From assembly GCA_007570785.1 (NCBI GenBank), contig ML661902.1, positions 1,676,044 to 1,740,043 of the forward strand: a stretch of DNA of 64,000 nt. The letters are read 5' to 3'. The position numbers and the translations under genes are program-made. This document shows positions 1 through 12,289 of this stretch, in pieces. The stretch is from Antilocapra americana (taxonomy: Eukaryota > Chordata > Mammalia > Artiodactyla > Antilocapridae). The notes under the pieces were generated by a model, which worked only from the letters and a program-made list of their open reading frames with translations, was not told the DNA's origin and made no database searches. Every line of letters begins with the position of its first letter. Position 1 is the first letter of the stretch.

Positions 1-3000
1 AGAGAGTAAAGGGAACAATGACAGTAAAACGCATACAATTGAAGGGAGCAATTTATTTCTTCCAGATGCATATTTGAAAGCAGTGTTTGTTTGTTAACTC
101 TGAATTTTGCCTATATTACCCAGCAAATCTGCTGACACCCATATGCATTTAAATAAAACCTGACATCATATCCTAATTTTAATATTTTGTAAGGTATAAA
201 GGCAAACCCTGTAGCTGAATGGCCAGATTTTCTTGTGTCTTTTTTTATCTTTTTTTTTTTTAATCAACTAAAAACTTCTTTGGAATACTAGGCAGGATTA
301 TTTCATTTTAAAACTCCTTCCAGATAGATAAATCAGAAACTGTTTGGAATATCGCTATATATCTGTCAGGGGGAAAAAAAAAATCAACAGACGAGAATGA
401 GCCACCATATGGAATTCACTAGACACTGAAGCTCTTGTCCACCCAAATTATACCAGTCCTCACATAATAAGAAGAAGACATCGCAGAGGCAGTGCTGTGT
501 GCCTTCCAGGCAGAGCTCCATAGCCAGCAATTAGTCTATATATTCAGAGGCCAAAAAACCTTATTGTCTTACTTGCTGTATAATTATCTGTTATGATGAA
601 CTGTGATTCTAAGGACTATTGTCTTTATGCTTGGATCTGTGTGTGGAGTGGTTGTCTGGCTGAGACCCAAGAATGGACCTTCTTTTTAGTATCTCTGCCT
701 GAGTGATTTCTCTGGTCTCTTCCTGGCTGGATAAAACAGAGACTGTTTCTGCATGATTTCTTGGGTTGATGAGAAGCAATTATGCCTTAAATGAAGTCAT
801 TCATGTCTGCCATTTTGTTTGCATATTTTCCAGTGTTCACCTGTTATTAAACCTGTCTTTAAACTGTAAGCTGGTTTCAAGTAGACTTTTGTGTCTAACA
901 CAGTTTGGTAATCAGAGGAAAACAAAATAGATAAAATGTTTTCTGCACAAATCACTCAAGCAAGAAATCTAATAAAGTGATTAAAATCTAAAATAGCATT
1001 TAAGAATTTCCTGGGCATTTTTATTTCTTTGAATTTCCCTCTTATTCCCTTAAAAATGGCAATTGTCTTCACCATCTTAGTGTGAAGTTAAAGCAACTTT
1101 GTCATCTGTTGGAGAAAAAGGAAAGGGCAGGGAAAGGAGAGGAATGTTAAGAAATCTTTTTCTCATTGTCAGTAGTTATTACTGTTCATTATAATATGAA
1201 AATAATATGCGGACACATGTAACTAAAAGGATATTAGAAATGTTTAAAATTGATTGTACCTTGTAGGTAATGAGCTCATCAGAAAATATGAATTAAATAT
1301 TTGAAGGTATGTAGTGTAACCAGAAGTAATTTTTAATTAAAATTGTATTCTAATGAACTTTAGATAACTAAAAGGAGACTATTTTATGTGAAATCTTGTA
1401 AAAACAGCACTCCATTGTATACCTTCTGGTATTCAAATATATGAAAAGCAGATGCCTATACTAGCTTATAGTGCAAGATTAGATGAACTATAGTTCAACA
1501 TCAAAATAGTCATAAAACAAAAATTGAGCTTACTATCAATTTATCAAAGTTAATGTACGTTTTATTAAACTAAGCTTTATTAAATAACTTTTTCCCTTTT
1601 TGGAAATTTTTACATTTAGTCAACTATTTGTTAGCTATTCTTTGTTAATGGATATACTTTATAGATTTAAAAATAAGGCACAGTAACTAAACCAGTATGA
1701 TTCACTGGATATTTTTCGAATAGTAAATAAAAGATTGTTAAGCAAACTGGAAATATAATTGGTGCTGTTATGACTTATATTATTTCCTATCATGCTCATT
1801 CATTTTGGAAAACAATCATTTTTGAAGGATGTAAACTTGGAGAGTAATTTAATTAAAAAAAATTCACTTTGTCTAAGTTAAAAAAAAATCCAGCTAACCA
1901 TATGTGTTTGATTTTTTAGTTTCAATGAAATAAGAGAAGACTTGCTGATGGTTTAAAAGTACTTAATTTATCACCACTGAACAGAAAGCATTTCCCCCCT
2001 GAAGAGGTTTGTACTAAGGTGACCTCTGCTGTTTAAAAAAAAGGCTTGCAAAAAGCAGCCCCTTTCCTAAAATATTCAGTAATTCTAAATTACAAGGATG
2101 TAAGTGGGTACTGCTGTGCCTGGAAGTATTTACTAAATTCATTCCTATTTCGATTATATATGTGATTTTAAGTCTTTTCCTTCTCATAGCTGGGAAATTT
2201 CCTCTGTCATTTACTTCCTTGTATTTTACGTGTAAATTCTGACTGACTGGGATCCCTGCCATTGAATTTTCTTCTCACTGACGAGTTCTCTCTGCTCCTG
2301 GTGGGGCAAAGTCATGACCCAGAAAAAAATTGATTCATGAATTCTCAGGGTACAAGTAAAGAAGAGAGGAAATATGCCTTGGCTGAGCTCCGGCTAGTGA
2401 CAATTTAAAACCTGCAATTAGTCTGAGTTCAAGCTGCAAAAGGAATCTGAATTGAAAATTCATTAATTCAAACTGATATATTAACTTTAACAAACGAGAT
2501 CCCTTATGGTAAAGAATTGGTTTTTGCAAGCCACTGTGTTCATGGCTGGAACTTAAATTTTTAGTAATTTTTAAATTATTTAAAAATAGCAGAAAGACCA
2601 CCAAATTGTATTGCACTGTGCCTTTTCTCTACCTTGATAAACCTAACTTATATTGGATTTGCTTGGCATTAACACCTGACTTGGTTGTTGTTTTCTTTTT
2701 TTTTCACCTTAGCCCTAAATTTTGTGTTTGTAAATCCCCATTGTCCTGTGGAGCACACGTTCTTTAGTTGCTTTCCCGCCTGATGTTTCCAAGACCCCAA
2801 GTCCCCTTTAGCCAAGTCCCTGACATTTCCATGAACCACACTGCTGAAATGTTATACAGTAATTAATGTTGTTCCTAGTACACACTCAGCCTCCAGTACA
2901 AATTAGGATGGAAAAGGTTATCATAATATTTTGCTAGTCTATTTGGTAGAGCTGAATTGCTCCCTGTGGGGGACAAACAAAAAAGAAAGGTGTTTTCAAG

Positions 3001-4236
3001 TTAGGCTTCAGAAGAAAGACCGTCCAGGTAGTAATGAGTCTTTGAAAATCACTCAGATTTTAAATTTTTCATCTGAAAATAATTAATCGTCATGTGTTGA
3101 CATATGTATTCTTAAGCTATAATCCCTCTGGACCGATGTGCAAAACCGTCAAGTGGGTTCGTAGGCACTGTTCATGGATGGGCTCTGGAATTCATACTGA
3201 AACTCTGTTATCATTGGGTGGAGTTCAAATCCAGGTACAACCAGCAGCTGGAGCTTCTCCAACTGTCAGTAGTGTCTGAAAAACACTAAGAGACTAAATA
3301 ATTTAGATTACACATTATTGACCTGTATGGTTGTTTAAATGAGTAATGCAGCCACCAACTGAAAGAGGTCAACCATCTGTAGAGGAAACACCGAATTTGG
3401 TTTCATTTCCAAACAAACTTTTGAAGAGCAAATTGTTTTTTTCTGTGGGGAGGTAGGGGAAAGTCAGAAGACAGATTAATGGCTTCTCCTGCTAAATAAA
3501 GGTCAAAGCTTCTGTCATTTATAGAATGCAACTTCAATAGCAAAGAAGGCAGAATGCATCGGGTCCAATCGCCACATAATCAGTGTAAACAGGTATTGTT
3601 TCAGGTGGGTTCAAAAGTAAGTGGCTTTGAGAAGGTAACATTATTTCATTATACGTCATCATCATTCACGAGGTGTACATGTGAGTACATGTGTGTATGA
3701 AGGGCAAAGACTCTGGAAAGACAATCCTGAAGTCAGAATAACCACATTTTTACAGATAATGGCAAAGTGTTTGTTTTAAATGCAACCCTACCTAAACCTT
3801 TATCTCTCAAGTATGGAATGGCTATAAATCAGGATTTGATTTGTACATTGCACACCCAGTTTATTTTGAGAAAAAAAGTGCCTGTTTTAACTAGATTAAT
3901 ACATAACAGATCCAAACTCCTGGTATTTGGGCAACTCACAGTGAATTAAAGACAGCAATAATTAAGTGCCCCTACCGACTTCTTCAGAACCATGACTTCC
4001 AGTGGGTCGCTTGCCAGGCAGAGTGGTGTAGTTTTTTGATTTCTTCTGCGACCCTCTACTCTCCTGTCATTGTACTTTAACAAGCTTCTCCAACCTCTTC
4101 CTGGTAGACAAATGACAAAAGAAAAGAATGGCAAAGAGGAAAGAGGTAGCTGTGTACCCATGAGCTAACTATGAATTTGATGTCATGAATTAAAGAATAA
4201 AAACCTGGATTCCCATTGGTCTTTACTTTCTACGTG

Positions 4237-4252
4237 CACACACACACACACA
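4237..4252. repeat. (CA)8 microsatellite
   Basis: An uninterrupted run of eight CA units, preceded by TACGTG and followed by TTTCTTCT. Short enough that polymorphism is possible but not assured. Confidence 0.9.
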
Positions 4253-4837
4253 TTTCTTCTTACAGTGCTTGAGGTCACATGTAGATGAATGTTAATAAAC
4301 ATCTTCCTCAAACACTTTTAGACACATTGTCCATGTGCTTAACAGAAATATTTTTCAATATTCCTAACTGCATCTTTAGTCATCTGTTCAGCAATAATAA
4401 AATTTTTATCATAATAATTCAGTAATATCAAGAAGATACTTGTACTGCATATGTGAAATACTGAGCTTTTTAAATGCTCCCTGGCTGTAGTAATACTCAT
4501 CCAATTAATCTCTACACATTTGGGCAATATACACATACTACTACTAAAATGTAATTTTGGTTGCCATCAGTCGATAATAAATGCTAATTGGGAATCTCTT
4601 ATTTAAAAAAAAACACATTGGGATAGCCTACTGAGAGCTTGGTGCTGTGAAGAATGCAGAAATAAATAAAATGTAAACTCTATTAAAATTTACTTATAAT
4701 ACAATGAAATGGAAAAATTCATTGACTCATTTCTAAGAAGTAGGACCAGAACACGAAGCCATAAAGATACAAGTCCCTGTACCATGTTTTCATGCTCTGA
4801 CTTTCATGAGCAAGCACAGGTTCCTCCCTCCCAGTCT

Positions 4838-4872
4838 TCCTCTCTCTCTTTCACACACACACACACACACAG
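4838..4872. repeat. Compound (TC)n(CA)n microsatellite
   Basis: A short CT/TC tract runs straight into about ten CA units. Compound dinucleotide repeats of this type are often variable in length between individuals. Confidence 0.85.
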
Positions 4873-5391
4873 ACCCCATAGGAAGCTTTACACATTTCTT
4901 ATCTGAGCCAACTTAAATAAAAACAAGGAGAAGAGGTAGGACTTCACAGGGTCTTTCTTGGCATTTATTTGTGAGTCCTGCACACCACCAATATTTTCCA
5001 TTCCCACCTCCCTCTCTCTCCAGAAGCGAAGGTTATAAAAGGTGATGATTAGTAAAATGTCATCAATTGATCAGTAGAAGCACTGTAATGGGTATCTCCT
5101 TTGTGTAAAAGAAATACCAGGAAAAGGTGAAAAACTCAGTAGTGGCTAAGGAAAAACAAAGTTCAAATATTCTGTCACTTTTCCAACAGGATGTACCAGT
5201 TACATTGACACCTCGATATTTTAATGTCTATTTATCTCTTTTTCATGTTATCTATCACAATATTTATTAGAGAAATTGGAAATAGAAAACAAATATAATA
5301 CCAGGGTAGTACTCCTCAAACATTTTACTGAATTTCTAAATATTTCTGGTCTGAAAACAAAATCATGTTTTGTTTGAATACTGCTAATACA

Positions 5392-5959
5392 GTATTAGAT
5401 GGTGACTGCAGCCATGAATTAAAAGATGATTGCTTCTTGGAAGGAAAGCTATGACAAACCTAGACAGCATATTAAAAAGCAGAGAGGTGACTTTGCCGAG
5501 AAAGGTCTGTATAGTCAAAGCTACGGTCTTTTCAGTAGTCATGTACAGATTAGAGTGTTGGGCTGTAAAGAAGGCTGCGCACTGAAGAATTGATGCTTTC
5601 GAATTGTGGTGCTGAAGAAGAGAAGATTCTTGAGTCCCTTGGACAGCAAAGAGATCAAACCAGTCAATCCTAAAGGAAATCAACCCCAAATATTCATTGG
5701 AAGGACTGATGCTGAAGCTCCAAAACTTTGGCCACCTGATGTGAAGAAATGACTCACTGGAAAAGACTCTGATGCTGGGAAAGATTGAAGGCAAAAGGAG
5801 AAGGGGGAGGCAGAGGATGACATGGTTGGATAGCATCACTGATTCAATGGACATGAACTTGGGTGAACTCTGTGAAACAGTAAGGGACAGAGAACCCTGG
5901 TGTGCTGTAGTCCATGGGGTTGCAAACAGTCAGACACAACTTGGCAACTGAACAAAAAT
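5392..5959 (+). mobile_element. BovB LINE, 5'-truncated 3' fragment
   Basis: The last ~570 bp of a BovB (RTE clade) element: the end of the ORF2-like reading frame (DCSHE..., TNLDSILKSR-like stretch, now shifted) and the characteristic tail in which an AGTCAGACACAAC block precedes CTGAAC. A 10-nt TSD (TGCTAATACA) lies at 5382-5391 and 5960-5969, so the insertion is bounded directly. Frameshifts and stops make it non-coding. The start lies downstream of the YADD motif, so no catalytic core remains. Confidence 0.9.
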
Positions 5960-5971
5960 TGCTAATACAAT

Positions 5972-6116
5972 TATCATTTATTTCAATATATATTAAGTCC
6001 TTATTTCATGCCAGACACTGAACTAAATTCTGGAGATACGTCACAGGGGAGACAACACTGGGCATATACAAGTGAATAAACATGCAGTCTCTGTGCTCCT
6101 GGAGCTAATGCACTAG
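5972..6116 (-). mobile_element. L2 LINE 3'-end remnant
   Basis: The order of sub-motifs (ATATTAAGTCCTTATTTCATGCCAGACACTG, here split, then GGAGATAC...CAGGGGAGACA... and CTCCTGGAGCTAATG) follows the reverse complement of the L2 3' end, which on the other strand reads as the familiar 'cctggcacatagtaggtgctcaataaa' tail. It is heavily diverged. It directly follows the BovB insertion, which may have landed beside it. Confidence 0.55.
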
Positions 6117-6194
6117 TTGAAGCTATGAAAACTATTAAACTTCTAAAGTGAGAAAACAGTCACTTTTTTTAAAAAAATAAAGAGCATAGGTGTG

Positions 6195-6265
6195 TAATCA
6201 TCCAGCCCAACACTGTCCAATATGAGAGCCATTAGCTACCTGTGGAAACAGGAGATTGCTAGAGG
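6195..6265. mobile_element. Possible hAT-type DNA transposon remnant
   Basis: The stretch around CACTGTCCAATATGAGAGCC and ATTAGCTACCTGTGG resembles the terminal part of an old non-autonomous mammalian hAT element with the 'tgtccaatatggtagccactagccacatgtgg' signature. Only about 50 bp can be matched by eye and no inverted partner is evident, so the family is not named. Confidence 0.35.
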
Positions 6266-6646
6266 TATTCGGCAGATTCTGATCTGGCTTTTTTCAAAGA
6301 TCACGGTGGCTTCTCCGTTGAGAATAGACTAATCTTGGTTTATGCAAATTGTCTTGGGATGATTATTAATACTGCCCTGTTTTACTATCAAAGTTTGGAG
6401 GACAAATGTAGGGTCACTTGAGAGTCTGAGGCTCTGGAGGCCAGCTAGTGAGATACCGATCTAGGTAGCTTGGATAGGATGAAGTATCAGTGAAGTAAAG
6501 CATATTACACAAGGGAAATTGCTATTTTTATGACATAACCCTACATCTCCCTTTTTCTTTCTTTTTTAGTTTTAATTGTGCCAAAATACACACAACCTAA
6601 AAATCTTCGTTTTGCCCACTTTTAGGGATGCAGTTAAGTGACAGTA

Positions 6647-6852
6647 GGGCTTCCCTGGTGGCTCAGAGGGTAAAGAGTCTGCCTGTAATGCAAGAGACCT
6701 AGGTTCAATCCCCAGGTCAGGAAGATTCTCTGGAGAAGGAAATGACAACCCACTCAGTACTCTTGCCTGGAAAATTTCATGGACAGAGGAGACTGGTAGG
6801 CAACAGTCCATGAGATCAAATAGAGTTGCACATGACTGAGCAACTTCACTTC
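6647..6852 (+). mobile_element. Bov-tA SINE with 12-nt target-site duplication
   Basis: It starts with GGGCTTCCCTGGTGGCTCAG, has the tRNA-like head with a degenerate B box (GGTTCAATCCC), then the body AGTACTCTTGCCTGGAAAAT and the BovB-like end GACTGAGCAACTTCACTTC. The TSD TAAGTGACAGTA lies at 6635-6646 and 6853-6864, inside the host L1. This dates the SINE as younger than that L1. Non-coding. Confidence 0.95.
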
Positions 6853-6872
6853 TAAGTGACAGTAAATACATT

Positions 6873-7603
6873 CAGATATGCAGATGACACCACCCTTATG
6901 GCAGAAAGCAAAGAAGAACTAAAGAGCCTCTTGATGAAAGTGAAAGAGGAGAGTGAAAAAGTTGGCTTAAAACTCAACATTCAGAAAACTAAGATCATGA
7001 TATCTGGTGTCATCACTTCATGGGAAATAGATGGGGAAATAGTGTCAGACTTTATTTTGGGGGACTCTGAAATCACTGCAGATGGTGATTGCAGCCATGA
7101 AATTAAAAGATACTTACTCCTTGGAAGGAAAGTTATGACCAACCTAGACAGCATATTAAAAAGCAGAGACATTACTTTGCCAACAAAGGTCCATTTAGTC
7201 AAGGCTATGGTTTTTTCCAGTAGTCATGTATGGATGTGAGAGTTGGACTATAAAGAAAGCTGAGCACAGAAAATTGAATGCTTTGAGCTGCAAGGAGATC
7301 CAACCAGTCCATCCTAAAAGAAATCTGTCCTGGGTGTTCATTGGAAGGACTGATGTTGAAGCTGAAACTCCAATATTTTGGCCACCTGATGTGAAGAGCT
7401 GACTCATTTGAATAGACCCTGACGTTGGGAAAGATTGAAGGCAGGACAACAGAGGATGAGATGGCTGGATGGCATCACCGACTCAATGGACATGAGTCTG
7501 GGTAGACTCTGGGAGTTGGTGATGGACAGGGAGGCCTGGCGTGCTGCAGTTAGTGGGGTCGCAAAGAGTCGGACATGGCTGAGCGACTGAACGGAACTGA
7601 AGA
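6873..7603 (+). pseudogene. BovB 3' part with YADD motif, broken ORF2
   Basis: A BovB fragment inserted in the old L1. It enters the reverse transcriptase frame just before motif C: FRYADDTTLMAESKEEL is readable from about 6874, followed by the thumb/connection region (LNIQKTKIMISG, TNLDSILKSRDITLPTK) up to about 7239. The frame then shifts, and the rest, with the WLDG-like region near 7460 and the 3' tail to about 7603, is non-coding in that frame. Fingers, motif A, motif B and the whole endonuclease are absent through 5' truncation. A weak TSD-like pair (ACATTCA/ACACTCA) is the only flank evidence. Confidence 0.88.
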
Positions 7604-8302
7604 ACACTCATGTTGTTGTGCAACCATCACCATCATCCAACTGCAGAACTCTGTTCATCATCAAAACTCAAGCTTTGTGTCTATTAAACAATAACCCCCC
7701 ATTTTCCCTCCCCTCAAATCCCTAATAACTACCATTATACTTTATGTTCTATGAATCTGACCTCATATAAATAGAATCATACAGTATTTATCCTTCTGTG
7801 TGTGACTGGCTTATTTCACTTAGCATAATATCCTCAAGGTTCATTTCTGTTGTAGCATATGTCAGAATTTTCTTCCTTTTTAAGGCTAAATAATATTCCA
7901 TTGTATGTATATACCACATTTTGTTTATCCATTCAGCCACTGATAAGTACTTGGGTTGCATCCACTTTTGGCTATTGTGAATAACGCTGCTGTGAATATG
8001 GGTGTACAAATATACCTTCAATATTCTTTTAGGTATAAACTCTGCTTTCAGTTCTTTTGGGTATATACTCAAAAACAGAATTGCTGAGTCATATAGTAAT
8101 TTCGTGTTTAATATTTTGAGAAAGTATCATATTGTTTTCCACAGAGCCTGTAGCATTACATATTTCCACCAACAGTGCAAAAGTGTTCTAATTTTTTTCC
8201 TATCATTACCACCGCATGTTATTTTCTGGGGTTTTCTGATAGTTGCCATCCTGATAGATGTGAGATGGAACCCTATTTCTTAAAATTCAATTTGCATTTC
8301 CA

Positions 8303-8820
8303 GATTCAACATGGTATAATTTCCCAGAATGTCAAATTATTGCAAAGTATTGGATAAAACATATTTTTGTACTAATACAAAGAGATTTAGGGGAAATTGA
8401 CTATATTCTGCATAAGAAGTTCTCATATGTATCTGTAAGATAAGTTTCAGCATGATATTTCAGTTCAAGCATGGTCCCTCTAGGTCCCCATGGAGTGCCA
8501 GTTGTATCTTCTCTCTTTTTTGAGGTTCTTGAGGAGAAGAGTTTGTGAAGCAGTGGAATATTTGTTTTAATCCTCATCTCAGTTAACATCAGCTAATATT
8601 TCAGTCTATGGTTGACCAAATGTGTGATATATCTGATACAACTTTCAGTCTTTTGGAACACTAACTGCTGACAACCAAGAAGATCCATAAACAATCTCAG
8701 TACTACAATTTTGCTAATCCTTACAGCCTAAAACCTCCCCTATCTTTGTTTGCCAGAGTAACTAGTAATTATTAATATATTCTAATTGTATTGTGTTTTG
8801 ATTGAGATACACCATTATGA
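8303..8820. other. Single-copy sequence, nothing recognised
   Basis: About 0.5 kb between the old L1 and a MIR. No coding signature and no repeat that I can name. Confidence 0.5.
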
Positions 8821-8821
8821 A

Positions 8822-9018
8822 GTAGTGAAAAGAATAACCTCTGAAAACAAACTGCCTCGATTTTAATTTTAGTTCAGTTACTTGCTAGCTTGGTGGTATG
8901 AGTGACTTCAGACTACTTACTTCTCTATGACTCAGTTACATCACCTGTAAGATGTCAATATATGTAAAGCACTTAGAGTAAGACTCCAACAAATGTTTGT
9001 TATTTTTATTATTATTTT
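8822..9018 (+). mobile_element. MIR SINE remnant
   Basis: The order TTTAGTTCAGTTACTTGCTAGC, GACTTCAGACTACTTACTTCTC, ATGACTCAGTTACATCACCT (each diverged), GTAAAGCACTTAGAGTAAGACTCC and a TTATTATTATT end follows the MIR core and 3' end. A mammal-wide ancient tRNA-derived SINE. Confidence 0.75.
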
Positions 9019-9347
9019 AGTTTAAATTGCATTTAAACATATATACTTCAGCCAAAAGAATAAATGTGTTTTTTCTGACTCATGAACTTTACTGTTCACT
9101 ATGGTTATGAATGTGTACTATATCTACTAAGGGATCACTGTGTAAGTAAACAAAGATAAACATAAAAAAAATTCACATTAAAAAAATATCCAAGTTTATC
9201 AGTCAAAGGATTTGACTTGATTATAAATTATTTTGATTTAGCATTGCTAGAAATTATCTAGGTTGAGAGAACATTTCATTTGATCCACCAGCTCTAAATT
9301 ACTGCTGACATACATCAACTGAAGTGCTTATTTCATCTAGAAATGTG
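9019..9347. other. Single-copy sequence, nothing recognised
   Basis: AT-rich spacer between a MIR and a BovB, without a coding signature or a recognised repeat. Confidence 0.5.
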
Positions 9348-11003
9348 CTACAACAGAATGGGAAAGACAAAAGATCTCTTCAAGAAAGAGAGATATCAAG
9401 GGGACATTTCATGCAAGAAGGGGCATGATAAAGAACAGAAATGGTAAGGACCTAACAAAAGCAGAAGCAATTAATAAGAGGTGGCAAACATACAAATAAT
9501 TATATAAAAAAGGTCTTAAAGACCTGGATAACCACAATAGTGCAGTCATTCACCTAGAGCCAGACATCAGGAAGCACTATTACAACCAAAGCTAGTGGAG
9601 GTGATGGAATTCCAGTTGAGCTATCTCAAATCCCAAAAGATGATGCTGTTAAGTGCTGCACTAAATATTTCACCAAATATGGAAAATGTAGCAGTGACCA
9701 CAGGACTGAGAAAGGTCCATTTTCATTCCAATCCCAAAGAAGGGCAATGCCAAAAAATGTTCAAACTACTGCATAATTAATCTCATTTCACATGCTAGCA
9801 AGTTTATGCTCAAAATCCTTCAAGCTTGGCTTCAGCAGTATGTGAACCAAGAAATTCTGGATGCACAAGCTGGGTTTTGAAGAGGCAAAGGAAACAGAAA
9901 TCAAATTGCCAACATTCGTAGGATCATAGAAGAGTGCCAGAAAAATATCTACTTCTGCTTCACTGATTACACTAAAACCTTTGACTGTGTGGATCACAAC
10001 AAACTGTGGCAAAGTCTTTATGAGATGGGAGTACAAGACCACTTTACCTGTTTTCTGAGAAACTTGTATGCAGGTCAAGAAACAGCAGTCAGAATCAGAC
10101 ATGAATAACTGACTGTTTCCAAACTTGGAAAAGAGTACAACAATGCTATATGTTGTCACTCAGCTTATTTAACTTCTGTGTAGAGTACATCATGTGAAAT
10201 GCCAGGTTGAATGACTCACAAGATTGCTGGGAGAAAATTCAACAGCCTTAGATACACAGATGATGCCACTACAATGGCAGAAAGCCAAGAGGAACTAAAG
10301 GGTCTCTTGAAGATAGTAAAAACAAGAGAGTTAAAAAACTGGCTTGAAATTCAACATTCAAAAAACTAATATCATGGCATCTGGTCCCATCACTTCATGG
10401 CAAGCAGAAGGGGAAAAAATGGAAGCAGTGATGGATTTTTATTGTCCTGGGCTCTAAAATCTGCAGAGGGTGACGGCATCCATAAAATTTAAAGACGCTT
10501 GCTCCTTGGAAGGAAAGCTATGATAAACGTAGACAGCATGTTAAAAGTAGAGACATTACTTTCCCGATATAGGTCCATATAGTCAAAGCTATGGTTTTTC
10601 CAGTAGTCATTTATGGATGTAAGTGTTGGACCATAAAGAAGACTGAGCATTGAAGAACTGATGCTTTTGAACTGTGGTGCTGGGAAAGACTCTTGAGAGG
10701 AAAGATCAAACCAGTCAGTCCTAAAGGAAATCAACTCTGAATATTCATTGGAAGGACTATTTCTTAAGCTCCAATACTTTAACCACCTGAATCAAAGAGT
10801 CAACTCATTAGAAAGATCCTGATGCTGGGAAAGATTAAGGGCAGGAGAAGAAAGTGTGGAAGAGGATGAGATGGTTGGATGGCATCACTGACTCAATGGA
10901 CATGAATGTGAGCAAACTCCAGGAGATAGTGAAGGACAGGGAAGCCTGGCATGTTCATGGGGTCACAAAGAGTCAGACATGACTTAGCACTGAACAACAA
11001 CAT
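9348..11003 (+). pseudogene. BovB LINE 3' half, ORF2 reverse transcriptase remnant
   Basis: About 1.65 kb of BovB. It enters at CAACAGAATGGGAAAGAC, upstream of the RT core, and runs to the 3' tail CACTGAACAACAACA at about 11000. Conserved stretches are readable in changing frames: FTDYTKTFDCVDHNK (RT motif A, both acidic positions kept) near 9958-10005, a degraded motif B region near 10135-10160, the motif C region near 10250 (RYTDDATTMAESQEE, so the first Ala of YADD is changed), then the connection region. Multiple frameshifts and stops. Endonuclease missing through 5' truncation. No clear TSD. Confidence 0.9.
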
Positions 11004-11620
11004 CATAGATATTTTACATTGCTGTATTCCATAGTAATCTATTAAAACAATCTGTAAATGCCTACTCTAATGCACTAACATCTGATGGGCAAAAGACATT
11101 TCAACTCTAAAGATATCATATTTCCTGATGTATATGCCCAAAAAAGTCACTTACATTGTGCAAATAAATGGCTACAATAATTCAGGTCCCTATTGAAATG
11201 AAATAGTTCAAGATAGCTACCTATCTATTGCTATAAAAGGACAATGCATCATTAGTATCAAAATATGTATTTGGGCATTAGAATGACTACATCTGAATTT
11301 AACTAAGAGTTTTTCAATGAGGTAAATATTGTTTTATACAGAGATGTATTTTTTTGTTGTTGTTATTGAATCTATAGTAGCCCTGAATATGCTCTTACCT
11401 GGAAAAAAAATTCAGTAGTGAAAAATGTAATTATAACAAAATCACCTTCCCAAAATTTAAAGATAAAAATAAAAACTTAAAGCATTATGTAGTTGTCTTT
11501 ATGTGATTATATAGGCGGGTGAAAAACAAACCCCAAAAAATGCATTAGTACTGTCTTCTGAAGGAGCATAATGTTTAATATTTTAGTTGTATTTATCGAA
11601 TTTGCTCTTAACCCACTAGT
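11004..11620. other. Single-copy sequence, nothing recognised
   Basis: AT-rich; no gene or nameable repeat. Confidence 0.5.
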
Positions 11621-11624
11621 ATTA

Positions 11625-11865
11625 GTCAATCATACTAGGCTATGCTGTAGAAATATGTAAATCCTAAAGTCTTAATGATTTTAAACATGAAGTTCATTTC
11701 TCATTCCTACAAGTTGCGAGCACCCAACAGTTTTGTAGAGCAACTTCCTTTCACACTGGGATCCAACAATCCAGTCTACCTACATTGTGTGGATTTATCA
11801 TTTTAACAGAGGGTTTCAGGGCTTACCACAGGTGGGAACCAAAGAGTATGGACAACTTATGCCTA
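11625..11865 (+). repeat. Ancient mammalian repeat, family not assigned
   Basis: The order ACTAGGCTATGCTGTAGAAA, TTTTAAACATGAAGTTCATTTCTC and CATTCCTACAAG is reminiscent of a common mammalian repeat with a 'ggctatgctgtagtaacaaa ... tttatttctcgctcatg' pattern. A second, clearer member in the same orientation is at about 47,190-47,540. I do not remember the family name with certainty. Confidence 0.4.
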
Positions 11866-11937
11866 TTTTTAAGTGCTTTAGACTAGAATATACACATATG
11901 ACTTCTGCTAATAGCCTATTTTTTGTTGTCCTATTTT

Positions 11938-12122
11938 TGTTACTCACTATGTCATGTTTGATTCTTTGTGACCCCATGAACTGTAGCCTGCCAGGCTCCT
12001 CAGCCCATGAGATTTGCCATTTATTTCTCCAGGGGATCTTCCCAGGGACTGAATCCTAGTCTCTTATGCCTCCTGCACTGGCAAGCGGATTCTCTACCAC
12101 TAGCCCCACCTGGGAAGCCCCT
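11938..12122 (-). mobile_element. Bov-tA SINE, diverged
   Basis: The reverse-complement form is visible: ACCCCATGAACTGTAGCCTG, CCAGGCTCCTC, CAGGGGATCTTCCCAGGGAC and the end CACCTGGGAAGCCCC. The central body between about 12,000 and 12,030 is diverged or deleted. No convincing TSD. Confidence 0.85.
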
Positions 12123-12289
12123 AGGTCCATCTGAAATTATTAATAATCCATAACTAATAAAGAGGTAACCTTGATCCAGAGAAATAATGGCTTTTTGTTT
12201 TATTATTAATATTAGTTATTGGTCATGATAGGTGTTGCAACCGGTGACTTCAGGGAGGAGATAGCATCATGTAAGTTAAATGAAAATAT

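Larger units (their letters stand above)
1..5381. other. Repeat-poor AT-rich single-copy stretch, no gene seen
   Basis: Apart from two CA microsatellites I recognise no interspersed repeat in these 5.4 kb, in contrast with the next 40 kb. No open frame here has a recognisable protein signature; the longest run about 60-95 codons, as expected by chance. The segments around 2,650-2,960 and 3,080-3,290 have more balanced base composition and could be conserved non-coding DNA, but that is only an impression. Intergenic or intronic status cannot be decided. Confidence 0.6.
6551..8302 (-). mobile_element. Ancient mammalian L1, 3' end, interrupted by a SINE and a BovB
   Basis: Read on the minus strand this is the C-terminus of L1 ORF2 (about 8072 to 7788, with a WINKMWYIHTMEYYLALK motif typical of the ORF2 end) followed by the 3' UTR down to a poly-T at about 6551-6570. 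The L1 sequence breaks off at 6646 and 6872 for two younger insertions and resumes at about 7604 with TTGTTGTGCAACCATCACCA. Divergence and stops mark it as an old, dead copy of the general mammalian L1M type. No TSD was found. Confidence 0.85.

Noticed and set aside
5384..5854. 156-codon minus-strand open frame
   Set aside because: It is the antisense shadow of the BovB 3' end. The same antisense string recurs at other BovB copies (for example 10,489-10,734, 43,551-43,739).
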